Notes under the pieces: model-generated | Database searches by the model: none | Told to the model about the DNA's origin: nothing | The model's input: the letters and a program-made list of their open reading frames with translations, nothing else | Part shown: positions 45,866-54,147 of the stretch, in pieces | Position numbering within the stretch: position 1 is the stretch's first letter | Layout: each line of letters starts with the position of its first letter | Assembly: GCA_016214855.1 (NCBI GenBank) | Contig: JACRMT010000004.1 | Location: forward strand, 806,001 to 870,000 | Source: Nitrospirota bacterium | GTDB taxonomy: Bacteria > Nitrospirota > Thermodesulfovibrionia > Thermodesulfovibrionales > UBA6898 | DNA: 64,000 nucleotides | Reading direction: 5' to 3' | Program-made: the position numbers and the translations under genes

Positions 45866-47872
45866 TTATTGAGCATTTCCGAGCACGAGTTCGACTGCCT
45901 CGCTTATCCTGTCTATGTAGCTGACCTTAAGGCCCTTGAGTATTTCAGGAGGAAGGTTCTCGATATCGACCCTGTTTTTGAGAGGCAGGATAACATGCTT
46001 CACCCCTGCCCTGTGCGCTGCAAGAAGCTTTTCCCTGATCCCTCCCACAGGAAGCACTCTGCCGCTCAGGGTGATCTCGCCGCTCAGCGCAACATCCCTC
46101 CGCGCCGGTCTGCCGGTGAGCAGAGAAAGCAGCGCAAGCACTATGGTGCTGCCTGCAGAAGGCCCATCCTTCGGGATCGCGCCTGCCGGCACATGGATAT
46201 GGATATCATGGTTCTCGAAAAAATGTTCCTCTATGCCGAACTGCGCTGCATTGCTCCTGATATAGCTCAACGCCGCCCGGGCCGACTCCTTCATGATATC
46301 GCCGAGGGACCCGGTCAGGATCAGCTCCTGTTTCCCGGCCATCTTCGCTGCCTCGACAAAAATGATCTCGCCGCCGATATCTGTCCAGACAAGCCCCGTA
46401 GTAACGCCGATCCGATCCTGTTCGTCTGCCACCTCAAAGTAGAACTTCCTCGGCCCCAGAAGTTTTTCGACCATCACCGGGGTGACGGTCATAGCCTCAA
46501 CATGATCAGCATGCTGAACAAAATCCTTTGCGATCTTCCTGCAGACAGAGGCGATCTCCCTGCTCAGCCCCCGGATTCCCGCTTCATGGGTATACTCCTG
46601 CACAATCTTGTATAGTGCCGCTTCGTTAAACAGCGGAGGACTGTCCCTAAGGCCGTTCTCCCTGATCTGTCTCGGCACAAGGAAGTTCGCCGCAATATTG
46701 ACCTTCTCTTCTTCCGTATACCCCGAAAAGTGGATCACCTCCATACGGTCCCTGAGAGGCCCCGGGATATTCTCTGCCACATTCGCGGTGATGATGAACA
46801 TCACTCCCGAAAGATCGAACGGCATATCCAGGTAATGGTCAAGATAGCCGGCATTCTGTTCAGGATCCAGGACCTCCAGAAGGGCTGAAGCCGGATCTCC
46901 CTTGAAGTCATGGCCGATCTTATCGAGCTCGTCGAGAATGATGACAGGATTGCAGACACCCACCCGCCTGATCTCGTCTATAATCCTGCCGGGCATGGCG
47001 CCTGCATACGTCCGTCTGTGTCCCCGTATCTCAGCCTCATCTTTTATGCCGCCAAGGGATATCTTCGCAAATTTTCTGCCGACAGCGCGGGCAATAGACC
47101 TGCCCAGAGATGTCTTGCCGGTTCCGGGCGGCCCTGAAAAACAGAGCACTGATCCCCGCGTATCCTGCCGTACAGCCCTCTTTTCGAGGGCCTGGTTCAC
47201 AACATGTCTGACGTCATCCAGTTTGAAGGGCTTTGCAATATAATGAAAAGCTCCTTTTTTCATCGCCTCGACTGCAGTATGGATCGTTGCGTACCCGGTG
47301 ATCATGATCACCTGTGTACTCGGGGACCTGGTCTTGATCTTTCCGAGCACCTCAAGACCGTCCATCTTCTCCATCTTGAAATCGGTCAGCACAACATCGA
47401 ACTCCGTATTTTCAATCGCAGCAAGGGCCTCATAACCGTCCTTTGCCGTCTGGACCGTGTAATTCTCCTTGAGCAGGACATGAGACATGTTCCTGCGGAC
47501 GATCTCCTCATCATCAACAACGAGTATCTGCGGCCTCCTGCTCATCTTCAGTTTTTTCACTGCGAGATGTTCAAGGATGCGCTCCTTGATCTGGGTAAGT
47601 CCGTAGTGCTCTTCATTAAGTATCCGCTCTGCCAGTTCAAGGTCAAGGATATCCTCGGTCCTCGTCTTCCAGGGCATGGACAGGAGGTATTCGATGTATG
47701 TCAGGCCTATGGTATATTCTGAGGTCGAGGGGCCTATTCTGAAGAGCAGTTCGAGTTCCCTGTCGATGACCTCTTTTACATGGTTCCCCAGGTCGGTATT
47801 TGTAACTTTTTCCCTCAGTTTGTCGAGAACAGGGTCCTGCTGCGGTTCATCATTTCTTCCGAACAGTTTCAT
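45866..47872 (-). CDS. Lon-like ATP-dependent protease with an inserted receiver domain
   Basis: The 668 residues lack the usual Lon N-terminal substrate domain. Order: helical segment with the Lon motif Y-I-E-Y-L-L-S-M-P-W (near 60) and L-N-E-E-H-Y-G-L (near 88); a receiver domain (about 115-230), phosphorylation site V-L-T-D-F-K-M; Lon AAA+ (about 240-430) with G-P-P-G-T-G-K-T and I-I-L-D-E-L-D-K; and the Ser-Lys protease domain with K-D-G-P-S-A-G (near 575) and the catalytic Lys in G-V-K-H-V. It is divergent from kinase 2. TACAAT six bases before the ATG suggests a leaderless message. Confidence 0.93.
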   Translation of the reverse strand: MKLFGRNDEPQQDPVLDKLREKVTNTDLGNHVKEVIDRELELLFRIGPSTSEYTIGLTYIEYLLSMPWKTRTEDILDLELAERILNEEHYGLTQIKERILEHLAVKKLKMSRRPQILVVDDEEIVRRNMSHVLLKENYTVQTAKDGYEALAAIENTEFDVVLTDFKMEKMDGLEVLGKIKTRSPSTQVIMITGYATIHTAVEAMKKGAFHYIAKPFKLDDVRHVVNQALEKRAVRQDTRGSVLCFSGPPGTGKTSLGRSIARAVGRKFAKISLGGIKDEAEIRGHRRTYAGAMPGRIIDEIRRVGVCNPVIILDELDKIGHDFKGDPASALLEVLDPEQNAGYLDHYLDMPFDLSGVMFIITANVAENIPGPLRDRMEVIHFSGYTEEEKVNIAANFLVPRQIRENGLRDSPPLFNEAALYKIVQEYTHEAGIRGLSREIASVCRKIAKDFVQHADHVEAMTVTPVMVEKLLGPRKFYFEVADEQDRIGVTTGLVWTDIGGEIIFVEAAKMAGKQELILTGSLGDIMKESARAALSYIRSNAAQFGIEEHFFENHDIHIHVPAGAIPKDGPSAGSTIVLALLSLLTGRPARRDVALSGEITLSGRVLPVGGIREKLLAAHRAGVKHVILPLKNRVDIENLPPEILKGLKVSYIDRISEAVELVLGNAQ

Positions 47873-47962
47873 GGATTTATTGTATAAGATTGCAGCTGCT
47901 TTATAAACAGAATATTTGGCAGGTTTTATTTTGCTTCAGTTCCGGTGCTAATATAAGGCCAT

Positions 47963-49516
47963 ATGTCGCTCAAGAAGAAAATAGTGCTCAGCTTCCTTGT
48001 CAGCGCAGGCATTATAGCAATGCTTTCTGCCTTCCTGTATCTGAACTTTATAGAGATAAAAAAGGAAACGATCTTCCTCGAGCTGACCGATACCATACGG
48101 TCCAAATCCCTGCAGCTCAGGCGTCATGAAAAGAACTACTTTCTCTATGCGCCTGAGCATGCCGCAGACGAATCCAAAGCGATCTACGGGTATCTGACCG
48201 AGCTGGACGACCTGCTCAACAGTGCAAAGACACCGGCAATGAACCGGGCGGCTTCACTGAGGGGCCTTTTTCAGGAATACCGGGACCAGTTCAGCAGGAT
48301 CGAGTCGCTCGTGGCAGGTGTAGATTCCGAATCCAACAAACTGAAGAGTTCATTGCCCGCATATCGCCGCGTGAGCGACCTCATAGAGGCAAACTTTCTG
48401 GACAAACCCCTGGAAGACATCGCCTATCTCCGGGATACGCTCGCACTGCAGCCGGACCATTCGATAGTCGTAATACTTGGTGAACTTGATGCCGGGATCA
48501 CTACACTCCGGAAGACAGGAGAAAATATTCTTGTTGCCTCAAAGGAACTTGATAAAGAGGCGCGCGAAAAAGTTGACCGTTTTATTCATCTCTCGCGAAT
48601 CGCCATACTGGTATTCTTTCCCCTTTTCCTCATAGCCGGCTTCGGCACGACTCTGTTCATTATCAGTAATGTTGTCAAGAGATTGCATCTGCTCACCGCT
48701 CTTATTGAAAAAACAGGATCAGGGAATTACTTCCATCTTGAGGAACCACCGTCCTCATGGAGCGGGGACGAAGTGGGCCAGCTCATCAGGACATTCAACG
48801 ACATGGAGGACCAGCTCAGCCAGAGGGAAAAGGAGCTGCTGCAGTCCAAGAAGCTGGCTGCCATCGGCACCCTCGCATCAGGTGTTGCCCATGAGCTGAA
48901 CAACCCGCTTAATAATATTTATACCACCGCACAGAGGCTTATGAAGAAGGCTGGTGACGACAGTCCCGAGTATATAACAAAAGGGCTCAACGACATCTTC
49001 GGCCAGACCATGCGCGTAAAGAGCATTGTCGGCGACCTGCTCGAATTCGCACGCGGAAGAGAACCCCATCTTATGGCAGTAGAATTACGCGGACTTATTC
49101 TTGAAGCGTACAAACACCTCGAAAATACCCGGGATATGCAGGGTATCCGACTCTCCCTTGAGCTGACGCCTGAGGAGATAGTCCTGTACGCAGATACGAA
49201 ACAGCTCGAACAGGTATTCATCAATATTTTTTCGAACGCCCTGGATGCCATGTCCGGCCGGGGAGAGCTTTTGATAAAGGCAAAGGAAGATGAGAGCAGG
49301 ATCGCCATGCGGATCACTGATACCGGCAGCGGCATCCCAAAAGACGCGCTCGACAAGATATTTGAGCCCTTCTTCACCACAAAGGACAAAGGAACAGGTC
49401 TCGGCCTTGCTATCGTATTCAACATCATCCAGAAACATCACGGAGAATTGACCGTTGAGAGCGAAGAAGGAAAAGGCACCACATTTATTATCTCATTGCC
49501 GAAAAATCACCGGTAA
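47963..49516 (+). CDS. Sensor histidine kinase (pair 2)
   Basis: The 517 residues run: membrane helix (about 9-29), helical sensor domain (about 32-205) with [13 protein letters not shown], second helix (about 212-235), HAMP, HisKA with [12 protein letters not shown] near 305, and HATPase ([20 protein letters not shown]). It is strongly similar to kinase 3 at 58194, including the N-terminus. TGCTAATAT ends seven bases before the ATG and no ribosome site is present, so it is probably leaderless. Partner of the activator downstream. Confidence 0.95.
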   Translation: MSLKKKIVLSFLVSAGIIAMLSAFLYLNFIEIKKETIFLELTDTIRSKSLQLRRHEKNYFLYAPEHAADESKAIYGYLTELDDLLNSAKTPAMNRAASLRGLFQEYRDQFSRIESLVAGVDSESNKLKSSLPAYRRVSDLIEANFLDKPLEDIAYLRDTLALQPDHSIVVILGELDAGITTLRKTGENILVASKELDKEAREKVDRFIHLSRIAILVFFPLFLIAGFGTTLFIISNVVKRLHLLTALIEKTGSGNYFHLEEPPSSWSGDEVGQLIRTFNDMEDQLSQREKELLQSKKLAAIGTLASGVAHELNNPLNNIYTTAQRLMKKAGDDSPEYITKGLNDIFGQTMRVKSIVGDLLEFARGREPHLMAVELRGLILEAYKHLENTRDMQGIRLSLELTPEEIVLYADTKQLEQVFINIFSNALDAMSGRGELLIKAKEDESRIAMRITDTGSGIPKDALDKIFEPFFTTKDKGTGLGLAIVFNIIQKHHGELTVESEEGKGTTFIISLPKNHR

Positions 49517-49532
49517 AGGAAGACTATATTCC

Positions 49533-50864
49533 ATGGCATTCAGGATACTCATAGCAGAAGACGAAGAGATCACGCTGAACAACATTCTCGATACCCTGAA
49601 GGATGAGGGTTACGATGTTACAGCCACAAAGGACGGCAGCACAGCCCTCCAAAAACTCCAGCAGGAGCATTTCGACGTTCTTATCACCGACATCAAGATG
49701 CCCGGCATGACCGGCATCGAGCTCCTTGAACACGTTAAAGAGCAGTACGCCGCAACGGAAGTGATCCTTATCACAGGATTTGGCAGCATCGGCTCTGCAG
49801 TGGAGGCGATGCAGAAGGGAGCATATGACTACATCACAAAGCCTTTTGATCTTGACGAGCTTGTGCTGCGGGTCAGGAAGATCCTGGAGCAGAAGGCACT
49901 AAAGAAAGAGAATCTCGCGCTCAGGACCTATTTCGGCATGGATAAGAAGGTCTCGATCATAGCCAAGAGCGACAGCATGAAGCGCATCCTCGAAACCATT
50001 GAAGGGATAAAGGATTCAGACATCAACATGCTCCTTACGGGCGAGACAGGCGTGGGCAAGAGCCTGATCGCGAAGATCATCCATTTCACCAGCAGGAGAC
50101 AGCAGCGACCTTTTCTGGCCATCAACTGCGCAACCCTCACTGAAGACCTCCTTGCAAGCGAACTGTTCGGCCATGAAAAAGGCGCATTCACCGGGGCCAT
50201 ATCTACAAAGCAGGGGCTTGTCGAAATCGCCGATTCCGGCACCCTATTCCTTGACGAAATAGCAGAGCTCTCTCCAAACCTTCAGGCAAAGCTCCTGAAG
50301 GTTGTAGAGGAAGGCGAGTTTTACCGCGTAGGTGGCACGAAACCGCAGAAGGTTGATGTCCGTTTCATCGCTGCGACAAATCAGAATGTAAAAAGCCTGA
50401 TGGCAGAGGGAAAGTTCAGGGAGGATCTGTACTACCGGATCAATGTGATGGATATATTCATTGCTCCCCTGCGTGAACGGCAGGACGACATCCGTCCGCT
50501 TAGCAAATACTTTCTCCAGAAGCATCTTCCCAAGGCAGGCAAGAAATTGTCCGGCATATCTGATGAGGCAATGGAGATCCTCCTGCATTACAGCTTTCCG
50601 GGCAATGTACGTGAGCTCGAAAATATCATCGAGCGCGCCATCATTCTTGAAAAAAGCCCTGCCATCACGCCCGAGAGTTTGCCACATGGCATACGGGTGC
50701 TTCAGATCGAGACCTTTGACCCTGACAAGATAAAGACTATCGATGAGATCTCCAGGGATTACGCTGAGAAGGTCACGAAGATGTTAGGCGGCAACCGGTC
50801 AAAAGCGTGTGAACTGTTAGGCATATCAAGAACGAGTTTGTGGAAGATACTAAAGGAAGAGTAA
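49533..50864 (+). CDS. Sigma-54-dependent response regulator (pair 2)
   Basis: ATG 49533 follows AAAGGAAG and yields 443 residues. The receiver has V-L-I-T-D-I-K-M (Asp near 52) and I-T-K-P-F-D. The AAA+ domain has G-E-T-G-V-G-K-S and G-A-F-T-G-A. The Fis-type HTH ends A-C-E-L-L-G-I-S-R-T-S-L-W-K-I-L. It is similar throughout to the regulator at 59747. Likely targets are sigma-54 promoters such as the one upstream of cassette C, 2.6 kb downstream. Confidence 0.95.
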   Translation: MAFRILIAEDEEITLNNILDTLKDEGYDVTATKDGSTALQKLQQEHFDVLITDIKMPGMTGIELLEHVKEQYAATEVILITGFGSIGSAVEAMQKGAYDYITKPFDLDELVLRVRKILEQKALKKENLALRTYFGMDKKVSIIAKSDSMKRILETIEGIKDSDINMLLTGETGVGKSLIAKIIHFTSRRQQRPFLAINCATLTEDLLASELFGHEKGAFTGAISTKQGLVEIADSGTLFLDEIAELSPNLQAKLLKVVEEGEFYRVGGTKPQKVDVRFIAATNQNVKSLMAEGKFREDLYYRINVMDIFIAPLRERQDDIRPLSKYFLQKHLPKAGKKLSGISDEAMEILLHYSFPGNVRELENIIERAIILEKSPAITPESLPHGIRVLQIETFDPDKIKTIDEISRDYAEKVTKMLGGNRSKACELLGISRTSLWKILKEE

Positions 50865-50967
50865 TACGTAGCTCACAACTGCTTTTACTGTCGGGGATTT
50901 CTTTTCTTGAGTGACACAACTACCTTCAAAGCATGACAATTTCAGTGATAACGGTCACACCAACGCC

Positions 50968-50996
50968 TTGACAAATACTGTCATACATTGTAAACA
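50968..50996 (+). promoter_or_regulatory. Candidate promoter of the toxin-antitoxin pair
   Basis: TTGACA (50968-50973), a 17-base spacer and TAAACA (50991-50996) with TG one base before it. It lies a few bases upstream of ATG 51003, leaving almost no leader. Confidence 0.4.
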
Positions 50997-51002
50997 TATA
51001 AC

Positions 51003-51272
51003 ATGGTTTTTTATGAAGAAACCGTTAAGAAGGCCGTTTCCAAGGGTTCTTTACCCAAAGATATTTTTCATAAATTCAGCAATGTTTTCATTGCATTGGA
51101 TACAACTCACGACTTGAGCCTCTTTGACATCAGGAGGTTAAAGTCATCTGAAACGAGAACCTACTATCGCGTCAGGAAAGGGAAATACAGGGCCATATTC
51201 TATATTGAAGATAACAGCTATTTTGTTATCACCATCGCCAAAAGAGAGGAGGTATACGATAAATGGGAGTGA
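51003..51272 (+). CDS. RelE/ParE-like toxin
   Basis: These 89 residues have a helical N-terminus and the RelE-type core R-R-L-K-S-S-E-T-R-T-Y-Y-R-V-R-K-G-K-Y-R, then A-I-F-Y-I-E-D and I-T-I-A-K-R-E-E-V-Y. This family includes ribosome-dependent mRNases (RelE) and gyrase poisons (ParE). The gene overlaps the ribbon-helix-helix antitoxin by ten bases, with the toxin first (reverse order, as in higBA). Confidence 0.8.
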   Translation: MVFYEETVKKAVSKGSLPKDIFHKFSNVFIALDTTHDLSLFDIRRLKSSETRTYYRVRKGKYRAIFYIEDNSYFVITIAKREEVYDKWE

Positions 51273-51478
51273 TCTCGATAAGATTGAATAAAGACGAGGA
51301 AAAGATCCTGAAAAAATTGTCCGACCATTTTCATGAAGACAAGTCAGCGCTGGTAAAGAAATCACTGCTTGAATTGTATGAACATACTTTAGATTTGAAT
51401 GAGATTAAGAAGTTCGAAACCAGGGAGCATAAGGGAAAGACTGCTTTTTACACAGCTGAGGATATTTTAAAATCATAG
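51263..51478 (+). CDS. Ribbon-helix-helix antitoxin
   Basis: These 71 residues start I-S-I-R-L-N-K-D-E-E-K-I-L-K-K-L, the RHH beta strand and helix, followed by D-K-S-A-L-V-K-K-S-L-L-E-L-Y-E. The C-terminal part likely neutralises the RelE-like toxin. Its AGGAGG site lies inside the toxin gene. RHH antitoxins usually also repress their own operon. Confidence 0.82.
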   Translation: MGVISIRLNKDEEKILKKLSDHFHEDKSALVKKSLLELYEHTLDLNEIKKFETREHKGKTAFYTAEDILKS

Positions 51479-51552
51479 AAAGGCAGACCTGCCCGGCTTA
51501 TCAAGAACAAGTCTTTGGAAGATCAGCCGAAACGTTAGAGCGCGAATAATAA

Positions 51553-52020
51553 ATGAAAAAGAAAATAGAAAATATCATTAAAATCGATTATTGGCCATCA
51601 GCACATGCAAAAAAAGCTTATGCCGATGGTTATTACATTGAAGCTATTCAGGTTGAACATGCCTGCATTGAGCGTCAACTTCGTGAACTGTTATTTCTCA
51701 CAAGGACAAAGCCTGGCCCACATGACAACTTTGATTTAGCCTATGACTCAATGCTGGAAATTCCATTCAATACGTCTGTAAAGGTACTCTTTATTCAAAA
51801 AACAATATCACAGAGAGTCCGTGACAGATTATTAGCATTCAACAAGACAAGAAATAATATTATTCACAAAATATTTTTCGATTCAGCAAGCGGCGACTGG
51901 CATGGTTACCCAAAGACTCAATATGATCGGGCCTTCAAGGACGGTTTGAATTTGATGAATCTATTGGAAGACAAAGTTCACAATTACGATTTAAATAAGG
52001 CTGAAAAGGATAACAAATGA
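51553..52020 (+). CDS. HEPN-like protein
   Basis: This 155-residue, AT-rich, mostly helical protein has E-A-I-Q-V-E-H-A-C-I-E-R-Q-L near 32 and an R-N-N-I-I-H motif near 103, which fits the R-x4-6-H signature of HEPN domains (RNases or toxins). It is coupled to the next gene (ATGA). The pair follows a toxin-antitoxin operon and may be a toxin or defence module. Assignment is by motif only. Confidence 0.6.
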   Translation: MKKKIENIIKIDYWPSAHAKKAYADGYYIEAIQVEHACIERQLRELLFLTRTKPGPHDNFDLAYDSMLEIPFNTSVKVLFIQKTISQRVRDRLLAFNKTRNNIIHKIFFDSASGDWHGYPKTQYDRAFKDGLNLMNLLEDKVHNYDLNKAEKDNK

Positions 52021-52508
52021 TGACATCAAGACAATGTGAAATTGCAGCAGAGTCTTATGCTGCGTGTCTGCTCGCCCAAGCAGGTTATGATGTTTTGGTT
52101 CAATATGGCGCGAATCAGCCGCATTATGATCTTGTGGCAAACAAAGACAGGAGATTTTTGCCAATATCGGTAAAAGGCAGTCAAGATGGCGGTTGGATGC
52201 TGGCAGTGCGTTACAAGAAAGAGGACTCAAGCTATCACGATGCTATCGATAGCTGGCTTGCTTCGCAGCGCGATGACGTCATTTTTCTCTTTGTTCAGTT
52301 TATTCACGTCTCTATCGGTGACGCCCCAAGGGTCTACATTGCAAGACCCGCCGAAATAGCAGACCATATGAAAGGCCAGTGTCACGGCCGGGGGCATGGC
52401 GCTTTACAGGAAGACTATCAGCGCGATCATCCCAATTCAAAGTATGATCATAAGGTGCCTCAAGCATGGCTGTTTTCTCAGAAACGAATAGATGAAATAA
52501 AGCTCTAA
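52017..52508 (+). CDS. Restriction-endonuclease-like (PD-(D/E)XK type) protein
   Basis: The 163 residues (ATG 52017; ATG 52020 also possible) begin with a helix (C-E-I-A-A-E-S-Y-A-A-C-L-L-A-Q-A-G-Y), then V-L-V-Q-Y-G-A, H-Y-D-L-V-A and F-L-P-I-S-V-K-G-S. The D...x-V-K arrangement resembles PD-(D/E)XK nucleases, but the acidic residue before V-K is Ser. It may be inactive or use another acid. It is translationally coupled to the HEPN-like gene and ends shortly before a palindromic non-coding stretch. Confidence 0.55.
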   Translation: MMTSRQCEIAAESYAACLLAQAGYDVLVQYGANQPHYDLVANKDRRFLPISVKGSQDGGWMLAVRYKKEDSSYHDAIDSWLASQRDDVIFLFVQFIHVSIGDAPRVYIARPAEIADHMKGQCHGRGHGALQEDYQRDHPNSKYDHKVPQAWLFSQKRIDEIKL

Positions 52509-52778
52509 TCGGGTAGCCGGGGGTAGTTAACCCCCAGCCCCCACAACACCCCGCATGCGGGTCTCCTCCAGAGGACAGGCGCAGTGGGCGGTTCGCAGAA
52601 ATCATCGGGCCTTGGCCGGATAGTGAATCCTGCTCCACAATGTTCGTATGGAAGTAAGCCCCTGCTTTTTTAAAAATAGACGATGGGGTCAGCCCGTTGA
52701 CATAGGACAAAATAACGGCTAATTCTAACCAGATGTTCGAGCCGCCAAGCGGCTCATCTGACGCATTGGACAGATAGA
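52509..52778. other. Non-coding stretch with palindromes, possible mobile-element remnant
   Basis: No protein is supported. GGGGGTAGTTAACCCCC (52519-52535 region) and CCCGCATGCGGG are palindromes. A candidate promoter TTGACA (52697-52702) with TAATTC (52720-52725) follows, and then a hairpin CAGATG-GAGCCG / CGGCTC-ATCTG at 52730-52760. The phrase GGGGTCAGCCCGTTGACAT near 52685 looks like sequence often found beside REP-type transposases, but no transposase is left. Confidence 0.4.
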
Positions 52779-52790
52779 TTGATCGAACCT

Positions 52791-53177
52791 ATGGATCCTG
52801 AAACACTCACATTCCTGCTAAGACGCGGGCATATTGATATGCCCGAAAGAATTGAGCGCGGGTTATGGCCGCATCCGCCGCTTAAGTATTCTGATGTTGT
52901 CCGTCACCTTGCCCACGTCCTTCAATCCGAAAAATGGTTTCCACGTGAATGGAAGCCTGCTGTTCCCGGTGAGTCAGTATGGGAAGGCGGCGTAATCGAG
53001 CGCAAGGCCAGATGGCTCTATATCTATCGGACACAGAGGCATCATCCTCTGGATCCAACCGTTTTCGTCGAAAAGGCCACCTTGATATTTTTCTCGCCCA
53101 AGGCAGCCGCAAGATATTACCTGAAATGGGACTTGAATCTTCCGGGGTATCTGGATGGCTGGAAGGTTGAAAGATAG
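52791..53177 (+). CDS. Hypothetical protein of the accessory region
   Basis: ATG 52791 gives 128 residues; TTG 52779 would add four. It is a soluble protein with many aromatic residues: W-F-P-R-E-W-K-P near 50, W-L-Y-I-Y-R-T near 74 and A-A-R-Y-Y-L-K-W-D-L-N near 105. There are no membrane helices and no recognised motif. It has no clear ribosome site. It lies alone between the HEPN pair and cassette C, and could be an immunity or adaptor protein, but nothing proves that. Confidence 0.5.
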   Translation: MDPETLTFLLRRGHIDMPERIERGLWPHPPLKYSDVVRHLAHVLQSEKWFPREWKPAVPGESVWEGGVIERKARWLYIYRTQRHHPLDPTVFVEKATLIFFSPKAAARYYLKWDLNLPGYLDGWKVER

Positions 53178-53482
53178 TATTTTTTTAAAAAAACGTCGGC
53201 TCGTTTCACTTGGCTCAATGCTGCTGTTAAGACTGTTCATAATCTAAACACCACCTTTTATTCTTCCAAAAGCCATCTCACTCTCGTCAATTTATCCCAA
53301 TTTTTCAAGACGTTAAATGTTCTGTTCCGTATATGGACAGCATTTAAAACTGCATGAATCTGCTGTTCATATTCTAAACACAACAATACCTCATATCGTT
53401 TTTTATATGTAAATTCAAAGAGTTATAGTCTGGCATTCAACATGCTCTATAGGTAATAGATTTTGGAGCAAGGAGGATGGAA
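53178..53482 (+). promoter_or_regulatory. Upstream activating region of cassette C with three TGT-N11-ACA dyads
   Basis: This 305-base AT-rich gap has no gene. Three 17-base dyads of form TGT-N11-ACA occur: TGTTCATAATCTAAACA (53234-53250), TGTTCCGTATATGGACA (53323-53339) and TGTTCATATTCTAAACA (53364-53380). They lie about 200, 110 and 70 bases upstream of the sigma-54-like promoter, typical for activator sites. The first and third extend to near-identical 22-base direct repeats. Confidence 0.65.
53431..53446 (+). promoter_or_regulatory. Sigma-54 (-24/-12) promoter of cassette C
   Basis: TGGCAT-TCAAC-ATGCT keeps the invariant GG (53432-53433) and GC (53444-53445) exactly ten bases apart, close to the consensus TGGCAC-N5-TTGCA. 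Transcription would begin near 53457. The start codon is 52 bases after the first T. Confidence 0.65.
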
Positions 53483-53956
53483 ATGAAGCGGAATCTATTA
53501 TTTGTGACTTACAAAGACGGAGAGATTGACGAAGGTCTCAACTACGCCCTTGATCTGGCAAAGATGACGGACAAAGGCATGGCAGTCCTTTTGGTGAATA
53601 AGAAAAAGCTCTCCGGAAAGCTTGAGCAGATCATGTCAGCAGTGGCCTTTGCTGAGGAGAACGAGCCTGAAACAGCAAGACAGATCATGAATTCCTCGGA
53701 AGCCGGGACGAACCTCACGAGCGCTATTGAGGAAAAATGCAGGACCTCGGGCGTGGCGACCGCAATTCATACAGCCATTCAGGATGCGGCAACCTCCGTA
53801 AAGGACTACCTGAAACAGAACAGCAGCATCGACATGGTTCTGCTCAGCCCTGACATCACAGAAGACGGGAACATCTCTTCGCGCGAGCTCAGCAGACTTG
53901 TACGCACATCATCAAGGCCGATCGTGACCATGGCCAAACAGCCGCAAACAGCATAA
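53483..53956 (+). CDS. Usp-like protein with internal FAE module (cassette C)
   Basis: ATG 53483 is preferred over ATG 53477 because GGAGG touches the first but is six bases from the second. The 157 residues form a Usp-like fold (N-L-L-F-V-T-Y-K-D-G, then I-D-M-V-L-L-S-P and R-P-I-V-T-M-A-K) without the ATP loop. The FAE module is inserted at about 43-69 (L-E-Q-I-M-S-A-V-A-F-A-E-E-N-E). The protein at 62953 has the module at the same residues. First gene of cassette C, 37 bases after the predicted sigma-54 promoter -12 element. Confidence 0.85.
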   Translation: MKRNLLFVTYKDGEIDEGLNYALDLAKMTDKGMAVLLVNKKKLSGKLEQIMSAVAFAEENEPETARQIMNSSEAGTNLTSAIEEKCRTSGVATAIHTAIQDAATSVKDYLKQNSSIDMVLLSPDITEDGNISSRELSRLVRTSSRPIVTMAKQPQTA

Positions 53957-53989
53957 CATCGGGCACAAAATTGAAACTACATCTGTTTG

Positions 53990-54092
53990 AAAAATCCCTC
54001 CTAACCTCCCTTTACCAAAGGGAGGAATCATTGGACCACACTCTTAAAGCACTTACTTCTGGTTGATAAAGAGGGGAACGGGGAGATTTTTC
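53990..54092 (+). repeat. Palindromic repeat, copy 2 (rearranged), inside cassette C
   Basis: AAAAATCCCTCC and hairpin CCTCCCTTT-ACC-AAAGGGAGG (54005-54025) match copy 1 at 15708. The right part (GATAAAGAGGGG...GGGGAGATTTTT, 54065-54091) also matches. The left arm of the second hairpin is replaced by unrelated sequence. It lies between the FAE/Usp-like gene and the permease gene. Confidence 0.75.
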
Positions 54093-54147
54093 AGCATAAA
54101 TCCTATTTCAAGATTGCATATATCAGAAAAAACGGAGGAAACAAGGA

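Noticed and set aside
47916-47936. Sigma-54-like TTGGCAG followed by TTTTGC upstream of kinase 2
   Set aside because: GG and GC are 13 bases apart instead of ten, and a good extended -10 element lies nearer the start codon.
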